In this document: piece after piece, positions 51,590 through 59,522 of the stretch
How positions within the stretch are numbered: position 1 is the first letter of the stretch
Layout: each line of letters opens with the position of its first letter
DNA from: a virus
Length of the DNA stretch: 64,000 nt
IMG/VR virus record: IMGVR_UViG_3300042391_001456
Location: 1-64,000 of that record
Reading direction: 5' to 3' (one strand)
Notes under the pieces: generated by a model
The model's database searches: none
Told to the model about the DNA's origin: nothing
What the model saw: the letters and a program-made list of their open reading frames with translations, nothing else
Position numbers and translations under genes: made by a program

Positions 51590-53713
51590 ATGAAACCAGT
51601 TTTAATTGTAGAAAATTCGACTAATTCCTTAATTAAGGAATCTGTAGCTAAGAACGATTATATATTAGGTGGTATTTTCACTGAATTCGGAGTTAAAAAC
51701 CGTAATGAAAGAATTTACACAGCTGATAAATTTCTTCCAGCTTTACAGGAGATGAATGAAAGAATGTCTGGATTAGGAGCCGTTTACGGTGAATTTGATC
51801 ATCCAGATGTTTTTGATACTTCATTATCAAGAGCTTCTCACATAATTACAAAAGCTAATTATGTTCAGGAATCTAATCACGTTGCTGGTGAAATCAGATT
51901 ATTAAGTACTTATTGGGGTAAAGAAGCTAAGGCGCTTGTCGATGACGGGTGTCCTGTTTTTGTTTCTTCTAGAGCAGCAGGTATTACTGAATCTGATGGA
52001 TCAGTATCTCTTAAAAAATTATTTACTTATGATATCGTTGCTGACCCTGGATTTGCATCTGCAAAGATGAGTGTTAAGGTCTTAAATGAGTCATTAGGTT
52101 ATGATAATCCACAATCTAACTTTAGGATATATGAAATGTCCGATGAGTCAAAAATAAATGATCTATTTAACATGAATAAAAATGAATTTGTTACCAAGCA
52201 ACAATTAACTGACTATTCTAAATATTTAGTTAATGAATTAGCTTCTACTAAAAAAGAAGTTAAAACTGCTATTTCTAAAGGTAATTTAACACCTAAGAAA
52301 TTAGAGCAACTACTTGAGTATTATGATGAGTTAAATACTACTAATACACAAGTTGTTAAGTATTTAGATTATTTAGCTGAAAAAGTTCAAATTATGGTTA
52401 ATGAGAATAAGTCTTTGAAAGAAACAACAGACAAACTTATTAAACACAATGACTATTTAGCTGAAAATCTTGAAAAAGCTGTTAATTACTCTGAGTATTT
52501 AGCTGAAAATTTAGATAAGAATATTGCTTATTCTGAATATGTAGCTGAGAACTTAGATAAAAACATCTCTTATTCTGAGTATATCGCTGAGAACTTAGAT
52601 AAAAATATTGCTTATTCTGAGTATATCGCTGAGAACTTAGATAAAAATATTGCTTATTCTGAGTATATCGCTGAGAACTTAGATAAAAATATTGCTTATT
52701 CTGAGTATATCGCTGAGAACTTAGATAAAAACATCGCTTATTCTGAGTATATCGCTGAGCACGTTGATAATAATATTGCGTATTCTGAATATTTAGCTGA
52801 GCACGTTGAGGGAAATATCGCTTATTCTGAGTATATCGCTGAGAATTTAGATGATAACATCGCTTATTCTGAGTATATCGCTGAGAATTTAGATAAATCT
52901 ATTTCTTACTCTGAAATGATTACTGAAACACTTAAGGGTGGTAAAGTATTCGAATCATATGAAAATTTCCCAACATTACAAGATGCTGGAATTTCAGCAA
53001 TTGAATCTGAAAAAGAAGAAGTTGAAGAAAGAGAAGAAGAAAGAGAAGATTTAGGTATCTCTCACATTTCAGACGAAAAAGAATATTACACAGAAGAAGA
53101 AAAAGAAGAAAATATTGAAAATTTAGAAGAAGAAAAAGAAGAAGAAGAAGATTGTACACCTGCTTATGAAGAAAAAACATTTAATGGTGATACTGATACT
53201 GAGCTGTCTTTATCTATCGATAAACTAATTGAGGAAGCTAAAAAACGTAAAGTTTCTGAAACATCAGATTTGAATTTCTTGAAATTCTTATCTAAATCAC
53301 AAGTTGATAGTTTTTATGCATTAACTAATGAAGAGCAAGAAACTGTTAAACTTCACATAAACGAAAGAAGTTACTTCACAGGAAAAGAAGTTCTTACATT
53401 AATTTCTGAAGCACTATCAACTAAAAATGAAACTCTTGAAGAAAGAGTTATCAGAATGATGCCTGAAAACACTAAGGCTATCTGGAATCAGTTAAATGAA
53501 TCTGCTAAAAAATCTTTCCTTTCACAGGCTAGATTATACCCAGAGGAAATGTTGATGACTGAATCACAAGTTGATCATTTCTGGGGAACTAGAAACATCA
53601 AAACAAATGAATCTGTAACTAAAAAATTAGTTTCTCATGATGCTTTAATTCAAGAAGATAAATTATCTGATAATGAAGTTAGTGCTATTATGGAAAGGTT
53701 CAAAAATATTTAA
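51590..53713 (+). CDS. Prohead protease-scaffold fusion (gp21 plus gp22-like)
   Basis: 707 residues. Residues 1-170 are a herpesvirus-type serine protease as in T4 gp21: VYGEFDHPD (H71) and VFVSSRAAGIT (S126), then DIVADPGF. Residues 285-450 are 14-residue repeats of YSEYIAENLDKNIA type (two heptads each), predicted coiled coil. A very acidic Glu-rich segment (475-530) and a helical C-domain follow. In T4 the protease and the scaffold core are separate genes; here one product would carry both. It stands directly before the major capsid gene, as 21-22-23 do in T4. Self-cleavage during maturation is likely but not shown. Confidence 0.88.
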   Translation: MKPVLIVENSTNSLIKESVAKNDYILGGIFTEFGVKNRNERIYTADKFLPALQEMNERMSGLGAVYGEFDHPDVFDTSLSRASHIITKANYVQESNHVAGEIRLLSTYWGKEAKALVDDGCPVFVSSRAAGITESDGSVSLKKLFTYDIVADPGFASAKMSVKVLNESLGYDNPQSNFRIYEMSDESKINDLFNMNKNEFVTKQQLTDYSKYLVNELASTKKEVKTAISKGNLTPKKLEQLLEYYDELNTTNTQVVKYLDYLAEKVQIMVNENKSLKETTDKLIKHNDYLAENLEKAVNYSEYLAENLDKNIAYSEYVAENLDKNISYSEYIAENLDKNIAYSEYIAENLDKNIAYSEYIAENLDKNIAYSEYIAENLDKNIAYSEYIAEHVDNNIAYSEYLAEHVEGNIAYSEYIAENLDDNIAYSEYIAENLDKSISYSEMITETLKGGKVFESYENFPTLQDAGISAIESEKEEVEEREEEREDLGISHISDEKEYYTEEEKEENIENLEEEKEEEEDCTPAYEEKTFNGDTDTELSLSIDKLIEEAKKRKVSETSDLNFLKFLSKSQVDSFYALTNEEQETVKLHINERSYFTGKEVLTLISEALSTKNETLEERVIRMMPENTKAIWNQLNESAKKSFLSQARLYPEEMLMTESQVDHFWGTRNIKTNESVTKKLVSHDALIQEDKLSDNEVSAIMERFKNI
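52448..52910 (+). repeat. 42-base tandem repeats in the scaffold region
   Basis: Eleven or so copies encoding YSEYIAENLDKNIA variants; the central four units are nearly identical in DNA. Coding repeat, not CRISPR. Confidence 0.9.
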
Positions 53714-53797
53714 TCTATAAAAAATCCACACTTGAAAAAAACGAGTAAAAATAAGGAAATATATAGAAAATAAAAATAAAAAAAAATAAAATAAATT

Positions 53798-55489
53798 ATG
53801 TCACACATTAGAATAGACAATGCGAAAGCAACTAAGAAATGGGCTCCAGTTTTAGAAAACATGGGAGTAACTGGTGATAGAGTTGAATGGATGGCTGAAT
53901 ATGCTGAGTTTCACTCTATTAACGAAAATGCGTATGTAAACGCTGCAAACGTAGCAGGTATGGGAGCTATAACAGCTGCACAACCAGGATTATATGCTGG
54001 TACTACTACAACTGCTGCTCAAGGTACATATGGTCCTTTATCAGGTTCAGGAGACGTAGGTCAAAACCTTTTACCAGTAGCTATGAAAATTGCTGCTCAA
54101 ACAATCGGTTTAGATTTAGTAGCAGTTAAACCAACTCCAGGTCCGAAAATCGATTTACTTTATGTAGATTTCGTTTATGATGACGTTGATCAATTACAAA
54201 ACGAAAGACCACAAGTATTTAAATTAGCAAGTGTTAACGAAACTTTGGTAAATAACTTAACTAATTTGGTTAAAGCTGAAGGTAGATTAGTAACTGGTGG
54301 TATCAGTGGTACTAGAGTTTTTGTTGGTATTACACAATCTAACGCATTTAGCGCAACTTCAGAATCTTCGTTCCCAGCAACTGGAAAAGCAGGTGTTGTT
54401 GAATTTTTAGGTTTCTCAAGAATTGATGGATATCCAATGTTTAAAGCTTATAGACAAGCTAATACAGGTGGTCAATTTAACTACTTCTCATTTGATTCAA
54501 AATTAAATACATTTGACTCATCTAGTGCTATGTCTGCTCAGATTAAAACAATCGCTGGATATACTTTCTCAGCTGCTCCTTCAATTGAATTAGTATCTGC
54601 ATTAGAAGATCATATCCCAGGTTTCTCTGCAAACTGGACAGGAGCAAAAGCATCTGGTGATTATCCAATGGATCGTTACTCTGATGATACATCTTATTCA
54701 GGTGTTATCGGACCAAAAATCTCTTCTAAAACTATCGCAGTTGGTACTATCGAAGTATCTTCAGCTTTAAGAAGAACTGAAATCGAAGATATTAAAGCTA
54801 ACACTGGTATGGATATCGTTCAAAAAATGGAATCTATCCTTGTTAATGAATTATCTCAAACAATTTCTAAACAAATCGTTGCTAAGATTTTTGAAATGGG
54901 TGAATTAAACAGAAAAAGTAGTGCTCCTTTAAGATCAGGTGTTTCTTCTTTCGTTTCTGCTTCTGCTTCAACTATCTTTGACTTGAACACTAATTATGCG
55001 TCTACTTCAGTTTCTGGTGAAACTACTCACGCTGTTCAAAGAAAATTGATTACTAAAATTGCACACGCTTCTAACTTCATCGCTACTGAAGGTCGTGTAG
55101 GACCAGCTCAATACATCATTACAAATGGAGGTTTAGCTGCAGCACTTCAAGATATCGCTGGTTATACTATTAACCCAGTTAAATCTAAATTAAACGGACA
55201 AGGTCAATTATACCCTGTAGGTTCAATCGGAGATATTTCTATCTATGTTGATCCATACATGAAGTATAATGATAACAGAATCGTTTTAGGAAGAAAAAAC
55301 AACGCTGATCAACCAGGTATCATTTTCGTACCTTATTTAATGGCACAATCTATCTCAGTTATTTCTGAAGCGACTTTCGCTCCAAGAATGTTACTAAGAT
55401 CAAGATATGCAGTTGCTGAAGTTGGATGGTATCCACAAAAACAATTTATGACGATTGTTGTTGAAGATGCAAATCAATTATTAAACTAA
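53798..55489 (+). CDS. gp23: Major capsid protein (gp23-like)
   Basis: 563 residues, against 521 in T4. HK97-fold shell protein. Family features: a charged N-terminal helix (DRVEWMAEYAEFHSINE), AMKIAAQTIGLDLVAVKPTP, DLLYVDFVYDD, SKTIAVGTIEVSSALRRTEI, DIVQKMESILVNELSQTI and the C-terminal SVISEATFAPRMLLRSRYAV. T4 gp23 loses its first 65 residues to the prohead protease; here SINE-N at 43-44 is the best candidate site and matches the leader pattern of the internal proteins. The Ala-rich stretch after it is typical of the mature N-terminus. Codons favour C-ending forms. Confidence 0.95.
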   Translation: MSHIRIDNAKATKKWAPVLENMGVTGDRVEWMAEYAEFHSINENAYVNAANVAGMGAITAAQPGLYAGTTTTAAQGTYGPLSGSGDVGQNLLPVAMKIAAQTIGLDLVAVKPTPGPKIDLLYVDFVYDDVDQLQNERPQVFKLASVNETLVNNLTNLVKAEGRLVTGGISGTRVFVGITQSNAFSATSESSFPATGKAGVVEFLGFSRIDGYPMFKAYRQANTGGQFNYFSFDSKLNTFDSSSAMSAQIKTIAGYTFSAAPSIELVSALEDHIPGFSANWTGAKASGDYPMDRYSDDTSYSGVIGPKISSKTIAVGTIEVSSALRRTEIEDIKANTGMDIVQKMESILVNELSQTISKQIVAKIFEMGELNRKSSAPLRSGVSSFVSASASTIFDLNTNYASTSVSGETTHAVQRKLITKIAHASNFIATEGRVGPAQYIITNGGLAAALQDIAGYTINPVKSKLNGQGQLYPVGSIGDISIYVDPYMKYNDNRIVLGRKNNADQPGIIFVPYLMAQSISVISEATFAPRMLLRSRYAVAEVGWYPQKQFMTIVVEDANQLLN

Positions 55490-55508
55490 TCATAAATAGA
55501 TTATATAG

Positions 55509-55543
55509 AAAAGAGAGAACAAAAGTTCTCTCTTTTTTTTTTT
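55509..55543 (+). terminator. Intrinsic terminator after the major capsid gene
   Basis: Stem AAAGAGAGAAC / GTTCTCTCTTT, loop AAAA, T-run of more than ten. Confidence 0.9.
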
Positions 55544-55606
55544 ATATAAATTATTATATAACGAGTCTCTCTTTATACTCTAAATTTCTAAAAGTGATTT
55601 TATAAG

Positions 55607-55620
55607 TTTAATATATAAAT
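55607..55620 (+). promoter_or_regulatory. Putative late promoter TTTAATATATAAAT
   Basis: Ends 1 base before the ATG at 55622. Confidence 0.4.
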
Positions 55621-55621
55621 C

Positions 55622-55957
55622 ATGAGTAATTATTTATTTGCATATGGTATGTTTAGAGATGCCGCTAGAAACCTTTTAGGAAAACCAAAACACATTGGTA
55701 GAAAAAGTGTATTAGGTACAATGTGGAGAGTAGATCCATTTTACCCAGGTGTTGTTTTAGATGATAAAAATGTAGTTTGGGGTGATTTGTATGAAATTGA
55801 TACAAAAGTTCTTCCAGAATTAGATGAGTTTGAGGGAGAAGAATATTATAGAAGGATTATTAAAACTCAAGATGGTATTGAGTGTTGGATATATGAATGG
55901 ATATTACCCACTACTTCATTTAAAATTATTAAAAGTGGAGATTGGTTAATTAGATAA
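55622..55957 (+). CDS. Gamma-glutamylcyclotransferase-like (AIG2/GGCT fold) protein
   Basis: 111 residues. NYLFAYGMFRDAARN (the Y-G-x-L/M signature), VWGDLYEIDTKVLPELDEFE with the catalytic-type Glu, then EYYRRIIKTQDG. Members act on gamma-glutamyl amines or are of unknown function. First gene of the accessory block after the capsid gene; the next gene follows in 15 bases. Confidence 0.8.
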   Translation: MSNYLFAYGMFRDAARNLLGKPKHIGRKSVLGTMWRVDPFYPGVVLDDKNVVWGDLYEIDTKVLPELDEFEGEEYYRRIIKTQDGIECWIYEWILPTTSFKIIKSGDWLIR

Positions 55958-55972
55958 AAATATTTAATAAAA

Positions 55973-56590
55973 ATGATTAAAAAATATATCGAATATATTA
56001 AAGAGAATGTTACACCCAAAAGTGATGTAGCTGAGCTCAATGGAAATGGACTAGATGTTAAACACAAAACATTAATTGATATTAATAATCCTGATATGAA
56101 ATATGATATTTATTGGGGTAGAAATGCAAAAACTAATGATTATTTAACAACTAATTTTTCTGGTAAATTTGCCAGACAAATTGGTGGTAATTTACCTAGT
56201 GAAAATGATATTTGGATGCATATAACAAGTTCTTTAAATAAAGAACATTTTTATAAGACTAAATCTGGTGATGTTTTTGAGGGAGATAAACCTGAAAGAA
56301 GAGTTGTTGGAACACATTTAATAATAAAAACTCTGAAAGATGATAAAGTTCCAGAAAATATTATCTTACAATCTGCTGATATAGTTAGAAAAAATAGTCA
56401 TTTAGAAATTATCACAGAAGAAGGAAAAAAGAGAATAGTTGCTACCGACTTAGAAAATTGTGATATAGTTTTTTGTAAAAAGAATTATGTTAGTAAAAAA
56501 CCAGGTAGTGTATTAGGTCAAGTTCAAGTTGAACACTCAAACGCTAGATACATTCAATATACAAAGGGAAATATAAATATTAAAAATTAA
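55973..56590 (+). CDS. NFACT-R domain protein (RqcH/NEMF-type RNA-binding domain) with leader-like start
   Basis: 205 residues. The start MIKKYIEYIKE-N is a variant of the leader. Residues 40-190 match NFACT-R: YWGRNAKTNDYLTT (49-60), ENDIWMHIT (77-85), VGTHLIIKT (112-120), VPENIILQSADIVRKNS and YVSKKPGSVLGQVQVEH (172-188). In RqcH/Rqc2/NEMF this domain helps bind stalled large ribosomal subunits and tRNA. The NFACT-N domain, coiled-coil and HhH parts are missing, so this is a stand-alone form. An insertion (KEHFYKTKSGDVFEGDKPER) splits the domain. It lies one gene from the tmRNA. Confidence 0.78.
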   Translation: MIKKYIEYIKENVTPKSDVAELNGNGLDVKHKTLIDINNPDMKYDIYWGRNAKTNDYLTTNFSGKFARQIGGNLPSENDIWMHITSSLNKEHFYKTKSGDVFEGDKPERRVVGTHLIIKTLKDDKVPENIILQSADIVRKNSHLEIITEEGKKRIVATDLENCDIVFCKKNYVSKKPGSVLGQVQVEHSNARYIQYTKGNINIKN

Positions 56591-56616
56591 TATATACTAA
56601 AAATAAAAATAAAAAA

Positions 56617-58452
56617 ATGGCAGAAGAAACAAATCTACCAAAAATAAAAATATCTAAAGAATTAGCATCGGTATTACAAAAAACTGAAGACTTAGGTGAT
56701 TATATCTCATTTGAAATAATTTGTATGGGTGATGATGATAGTGAGCATTTTAATGGTTTAAAAATTACAGATGTGAATGTTTCAAAAAAAGATTTTTGTT
56801 TTGAAGTAACTACATTAGATGGTAAGAAAATGGATATGAAGTGTGGTAATTTCATTAGATACTACTTTCATAACTATTTTACACCAAGTGATATTCAAAA
56901 CTTCGTAAACCTTTATAATAAAGTTAAAAATGGTGAGTCAGTGGCTGATGAAAAAATTCCAATCAATGTTTCAAAGTTTGAATATAATCCGTTAGATCCG
57001 AGATCTACTTTTCTTTCACTTGTTACTAAAACATATCCACATGGACACGAAGATGAAGTTCTTCAATTCTTACCACAATTGGATAAAGATATCGTTGGAA
57101 ACTATTACAAAATAATTGGAGATAATCCAACAACAATGTTTACATGTCATTTAGATACTGCTGATAGAAAACAGGCTGTTACAAGACTTTATTCTATACA
57201 AGTTGATGATCAAGAACATATTGTTACCGATGGTACAACTGTATTAGGAGCTGATGATAAATCAGGAACAACAGTTATGTTATATATGATGGCAAAAAAT
57301 GTACCAGGTCTTTATTACTTCTTTATCGGAGAAGAAAGGGGTGGTATTGGATCTAGAGCTTTAGCTGATAAATATGATGAAGTTTCTTATTTAAAAAATA
57401 TTAAAAGATGTGTTTCTTTTGATAGAAGAAAGACTATTTCAGTTATCACCTCACAAGCAGGTGGTGTTTGTTGTTCTGATGAATTTGCAAATGCTCTTTG
57501 TGATGAGTATAATAAAAATGGATTAAATCTTAAACCAGACCCAACTGGAGTATTTACTGATTCGGCTTCATTCATTGATGATATTTCAGAATGTACAAAT
57601 GTTTCTGTTGGATATCTTAACGAACATACTGGTAAAGAAATTCAAAATATGGATTATTTAATAGATTTATGTAAAGCATCTGTTAATGTTAATTGGGATT
57701 CATTACCAACTGTTAGAACTGTTCAAGATAGAGCAGCTATGAAAGAAATGATTAATAGAGTAAAATCTTCAAATAAAGAATTTGTTGATTCGTTAAAAGG
57801 TGTTAATTTGGATAAAACTATTTCCACAGATTATGGAAATGTATATGTTAATTTTGATTTAGATAATGAGTCTCTTGATAACATCATTGAAAGTTTAACA
57901 GAGTTGAGAAAGGTAATGAGATTACACAAAAAGCCAGCTTCTTGTTTATTCGATGAAACTTATTTACAAATATTTTTAGGTAAAGAAAGTGGTCAAAAAA
58001 TAACAACACTTGATATTGAAGATGATGATAAATATGAGTCTCAAAAATTAAAAAAATATGAACAATTTTTAACTGAAAAATACTGGGATGATGAAGATGG
58101 TCAAGATGAAGATGAAGAAGATAACGATAAAGAACAAGATATAGAACATCTTAAATATCTTTTAAGGCAAATGTTGACTAAAGCAGGTATTAAGAATTCT
58201 ACAATAACTAATAATGGATTGAATTTAAAAATTCAAATTATTCCACCATCGTATGGGATGATTGACTATTTTTATAAATTAGATGATATTATACACATCT
58301 ATGAAACAATTAAAAAGTTTGATAAAGATATTTTAGTTGATTTTGATTTAGAGTGTGATATTTGGGAAACTAAAAAAATAGAACCTCTTTTAATTTTCAA
58401 TTTCTATTCTAACCAAGATGATTATGAAGATGAATCTGGTTTACCATTTTAA
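56617..58452 (+). CDS. Zinc-dependent peptidase of the M20/M28/M42 type
   Basis: 611 residues. The metal-site order is clear: FTCHLDTADR (H178, D180), VLGADDKSGT (D213-D214), FIGEERGGIG (catalytic E239, metal E240), CVSFDRR near 270 and LNEHTGKE near 340. This is the layout of co-catalytic zinc aminopeptidases and carboxypeptidases. The N-terminal 120 residues and an acidic C-terminal 200 residues (DEDGQDEDEEDNDKEQ) are unusual additions. It ends at a terminator directly before the tmRNA gene; a role in digesting tagged or clipped peptides is only a suggestion. Confidence 0.85.
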   Translation: MAEETNLPKIKISKELASVLQKTEDLGDYISFEIICMGDDDSEHFNGLKITDVNVSKKDFCFEVTTLDGKKMDMKCGNFIRYYFHNYFTPSDIQNFVNLYNKVKNGESVADEKIPINVSKFEYNPLDPRSTFLSLVTKTYPHGHEDEVLQFLPQLDKDIVGNYYKIIGDNPTTMFTCHLDTADRKQAVTRLYSIQVDDQEHIVTDGTTVLGADDKSGTTVMLYMMAKNVPGLYYFFIGEERGGIGSRALADKYDEVSYLKNIKRCVSFDRRKTISVITSQAGGVCCSDEFANALCDEYNKNGLNLKPDPTGVFTDSASFIDDISECTNVSVGYLNEHTGKEIQNMDYLIDLCKASVNVNWDSLPTVRTVQDRAAMKEMINRVKSSNKEFVDSLKGVNLDKTISTDYGNVYVNFDLDNESLDNIIESLTELRKVMRLHKKPASCLFDETYLQIFLGKESGQKITTLDIEDDDKYESQKLKKYEQFLTEKYWDDEDGQDEDEEDNDKEQDIEHLKYLLRQMLTKAGIKNSTITNNGLNLKIQIIPPSYGMIDYFYKLDDIIHIYETIKKFDKDILVDFDLECDIWETKKIEPLLIFNFYSNQDDYEDESGLPF

Positions 58453-58459
58453 TAAAATT

Positions 58460-58494
58460 AAATAACTCACTTTTTTAGTGAGTTATTTTTTTTT
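58460..58494 (+). terminator. Intrinsic terminator
   Basis: Stem AATAACTCACT / AGTGAGTTATT with T-run; it separates the peptidase gene from the tmRNA. Confidence 0.85.
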
Positions 58495-58500
58495 AAACTT

Positions 58501-58532
58501 TTTGTATATTTAAAATATTATATATATATTTG
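58501..58532 (+). promoter_or_regulatory. Host-type (Bacteroidota primary sigma) promoter of the tmRNA
   Basis: TTTG (58501-58504), 20 bases, TATATTTG (58525-58532): full agreement with TTTG-N19-21-TANNTTTG. It gives a start near 58540, some 15 bases before the mature 5' end, which would be removed by RNase P. It suggests expression from the start of infection. Confidence 0.65.
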
Positions 58533-58554
58533 TAGAAATAATTACAAAAACTAT

Positions 58555-58920
58555 GGGGGCGTCATTAGATTCGCCTAGCAGTGTGTAGGTGGTTATGCAG
58601 GAATCGGGTTTTCATATGTCCGATCAATAAATTATATGATAACGTCGTAAATGGCAAAACAAATGAAGTAGGAACTCGTGAAGATTTAGTAGCGGCCCTA
58701 AACGCAATCAAAGCTGAAGAGCTTGAATTAGTTTAATTAAGAGAAACTAATCAAAAAAATTCTCCGACTGTATCACACAGTAAATGTGAAACCAGAATTG
58801 TTAGAGTGATGGGTTAATTCAACTAACTATTTTGTAAGTTTAGAAAAATTTACTATTCCTGTGAATGAGTAATTACAAACAGCTGATTAGTACACCCGGG
58901 GCGGTTCCGGGTCGCTTCCA
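58555..58920 (+). ncRNA. ssrA: Transfer-messenger RNA (tmRNA)
   Basis: 366 bases. The ends pair as a 7-bp acceptor stem (GGGGGCG at 58555 with CGCTTCC at 58913), the discriminator is A, and the next bases are CTA, not CCA. AGATTCGCC near the 5' end matches the tmRNA D-loop (GGATTCGAC); a CCCGG-type T-stem (ACCCGG/CCGGGT) precedes the 3' strand, though its loop lacks the usual TTCRA. ATCGG/CCGAT near 58611-58625 matches the helix before pseudoknot 1. The tag frame most likely resumes at GGC 58653 and ends at TAA 58734-58736: 27 residues, beginning GKTNEVGTRE and ending AEELELV, without ALAA. Later helices include GTTAG/CTAAC. Three-dimensional details are inferred. Confidence 0.82.
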
Positions 58921-58925
58921 CTAAA

Positions 58926-58955
58926 CAAAGTCCACTTTTAAAGTGGACTTTTTTG
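58926..58955 (+). terminator. Intrinsic terminator of the tmRNA gene
   Basis: Stem AAAGTCCACTTT / AAAGTGGACTTT followed by T-rich sequence. Confidence 0.85.
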
Positions 58956-58975
58956 TTTTAAAAAATATAATTTTT

Positions 58976-59467
58976 ATGAGTTCTATTGAAGGTTTTAAAG
59001 GAGAATGGTCATTCTTATCGAATTTTTATCCATGTGAGATTCAATATGATGGATTAACTTATAAAAGTGTAGAACATTTTTATGTTGCTATGAAATTCAA
59101 TAATGAACAAATGATTAATGGGAAACATTATACTATTGGAGATTTTCGAGAAATGATTTCACTCACACCAAGTCCTGGTTTAGTTAAAAAAATTGGTCAA
59201 AAAATTATAATAAGATCTGATTGGGATATCAGAAAATTGAGATTTATGAATTGGGCAATTCGTGAGAAGTTTAAAGATATAAACTTATCAGAACTTCTTA
59301 TTGGCACAGAAGATATGGAATTAGTTGAGTCTAATAATTGGAATGATACTTTTTGGGGAGTTTGTAACGGAAAAGGTAAAAATCATCTTGGTAAAATATT
59401 GATGAAGGTTAGAGATGAGCTAAGAGGTGTTGAGAAAAAAACTGGTTTAGAAGAATTTTTTAATTGA
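58976..59467 (+). CDS. NADAR-family protein (YbiA-like)
   Basis: 163 residues from ATG 58976. An upstream in-frame start at 58943 lies in the tmRNA terminator and is rejected. Family motifs: GEWSFLSNFYPCEI, YKSVEHFYVAMKF (E33, H34), SDWDIRKLRFMNWAIREKF and FWGVCNGKGKNHLGKILMKV. NADAR proteins act on N-glycosidic bonds: riboflavin-pathway intermediates in YbiA and ADP-ribosylated guanine in recent reports. In a phage, reversal of ADP-ribosylation by host toxins such as DarT is an attractive but untested role. Confidence 0.88.
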   Translation: MSSIEGFKGEWSFLSNFYPCEIQYDGLTYKSVEHFYVAMKFNNEQMINGKHYTIGDFREMISLTPSPGLVKKIGQKIIIRSDWDIRKLRFMNWAIREKFKDINLSELLIGTEDMELVESNNWNDTFWGVCNGKGKNHLGKILMKVRDELRGVEKKTGLEEFFN

Positions 59468-59522
59468 AACTTATAGTTAAGTTATCTCTATAACTAAAGA
59501 AAAAATAAATATAGAAAGTAAT

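Noticed and set aside
52448-52910. CRISPR-like array
   Set aside because: The 42-base units are contiguous, in frame and encode a heptad repeat; there are no spacers.
58653-58736. Independent small protein gene
   Set aside because: It lacks ATG and ribosome binding features and sits inside a folded RNA with acceptor-stem ends, so it is taken as the tmRNA tag frame.
58943-58975. Longer NADAR start
   Set aside because: The extra codons run through the tmRNA terminator hairpin and precede the natural family start MSSIEGF.
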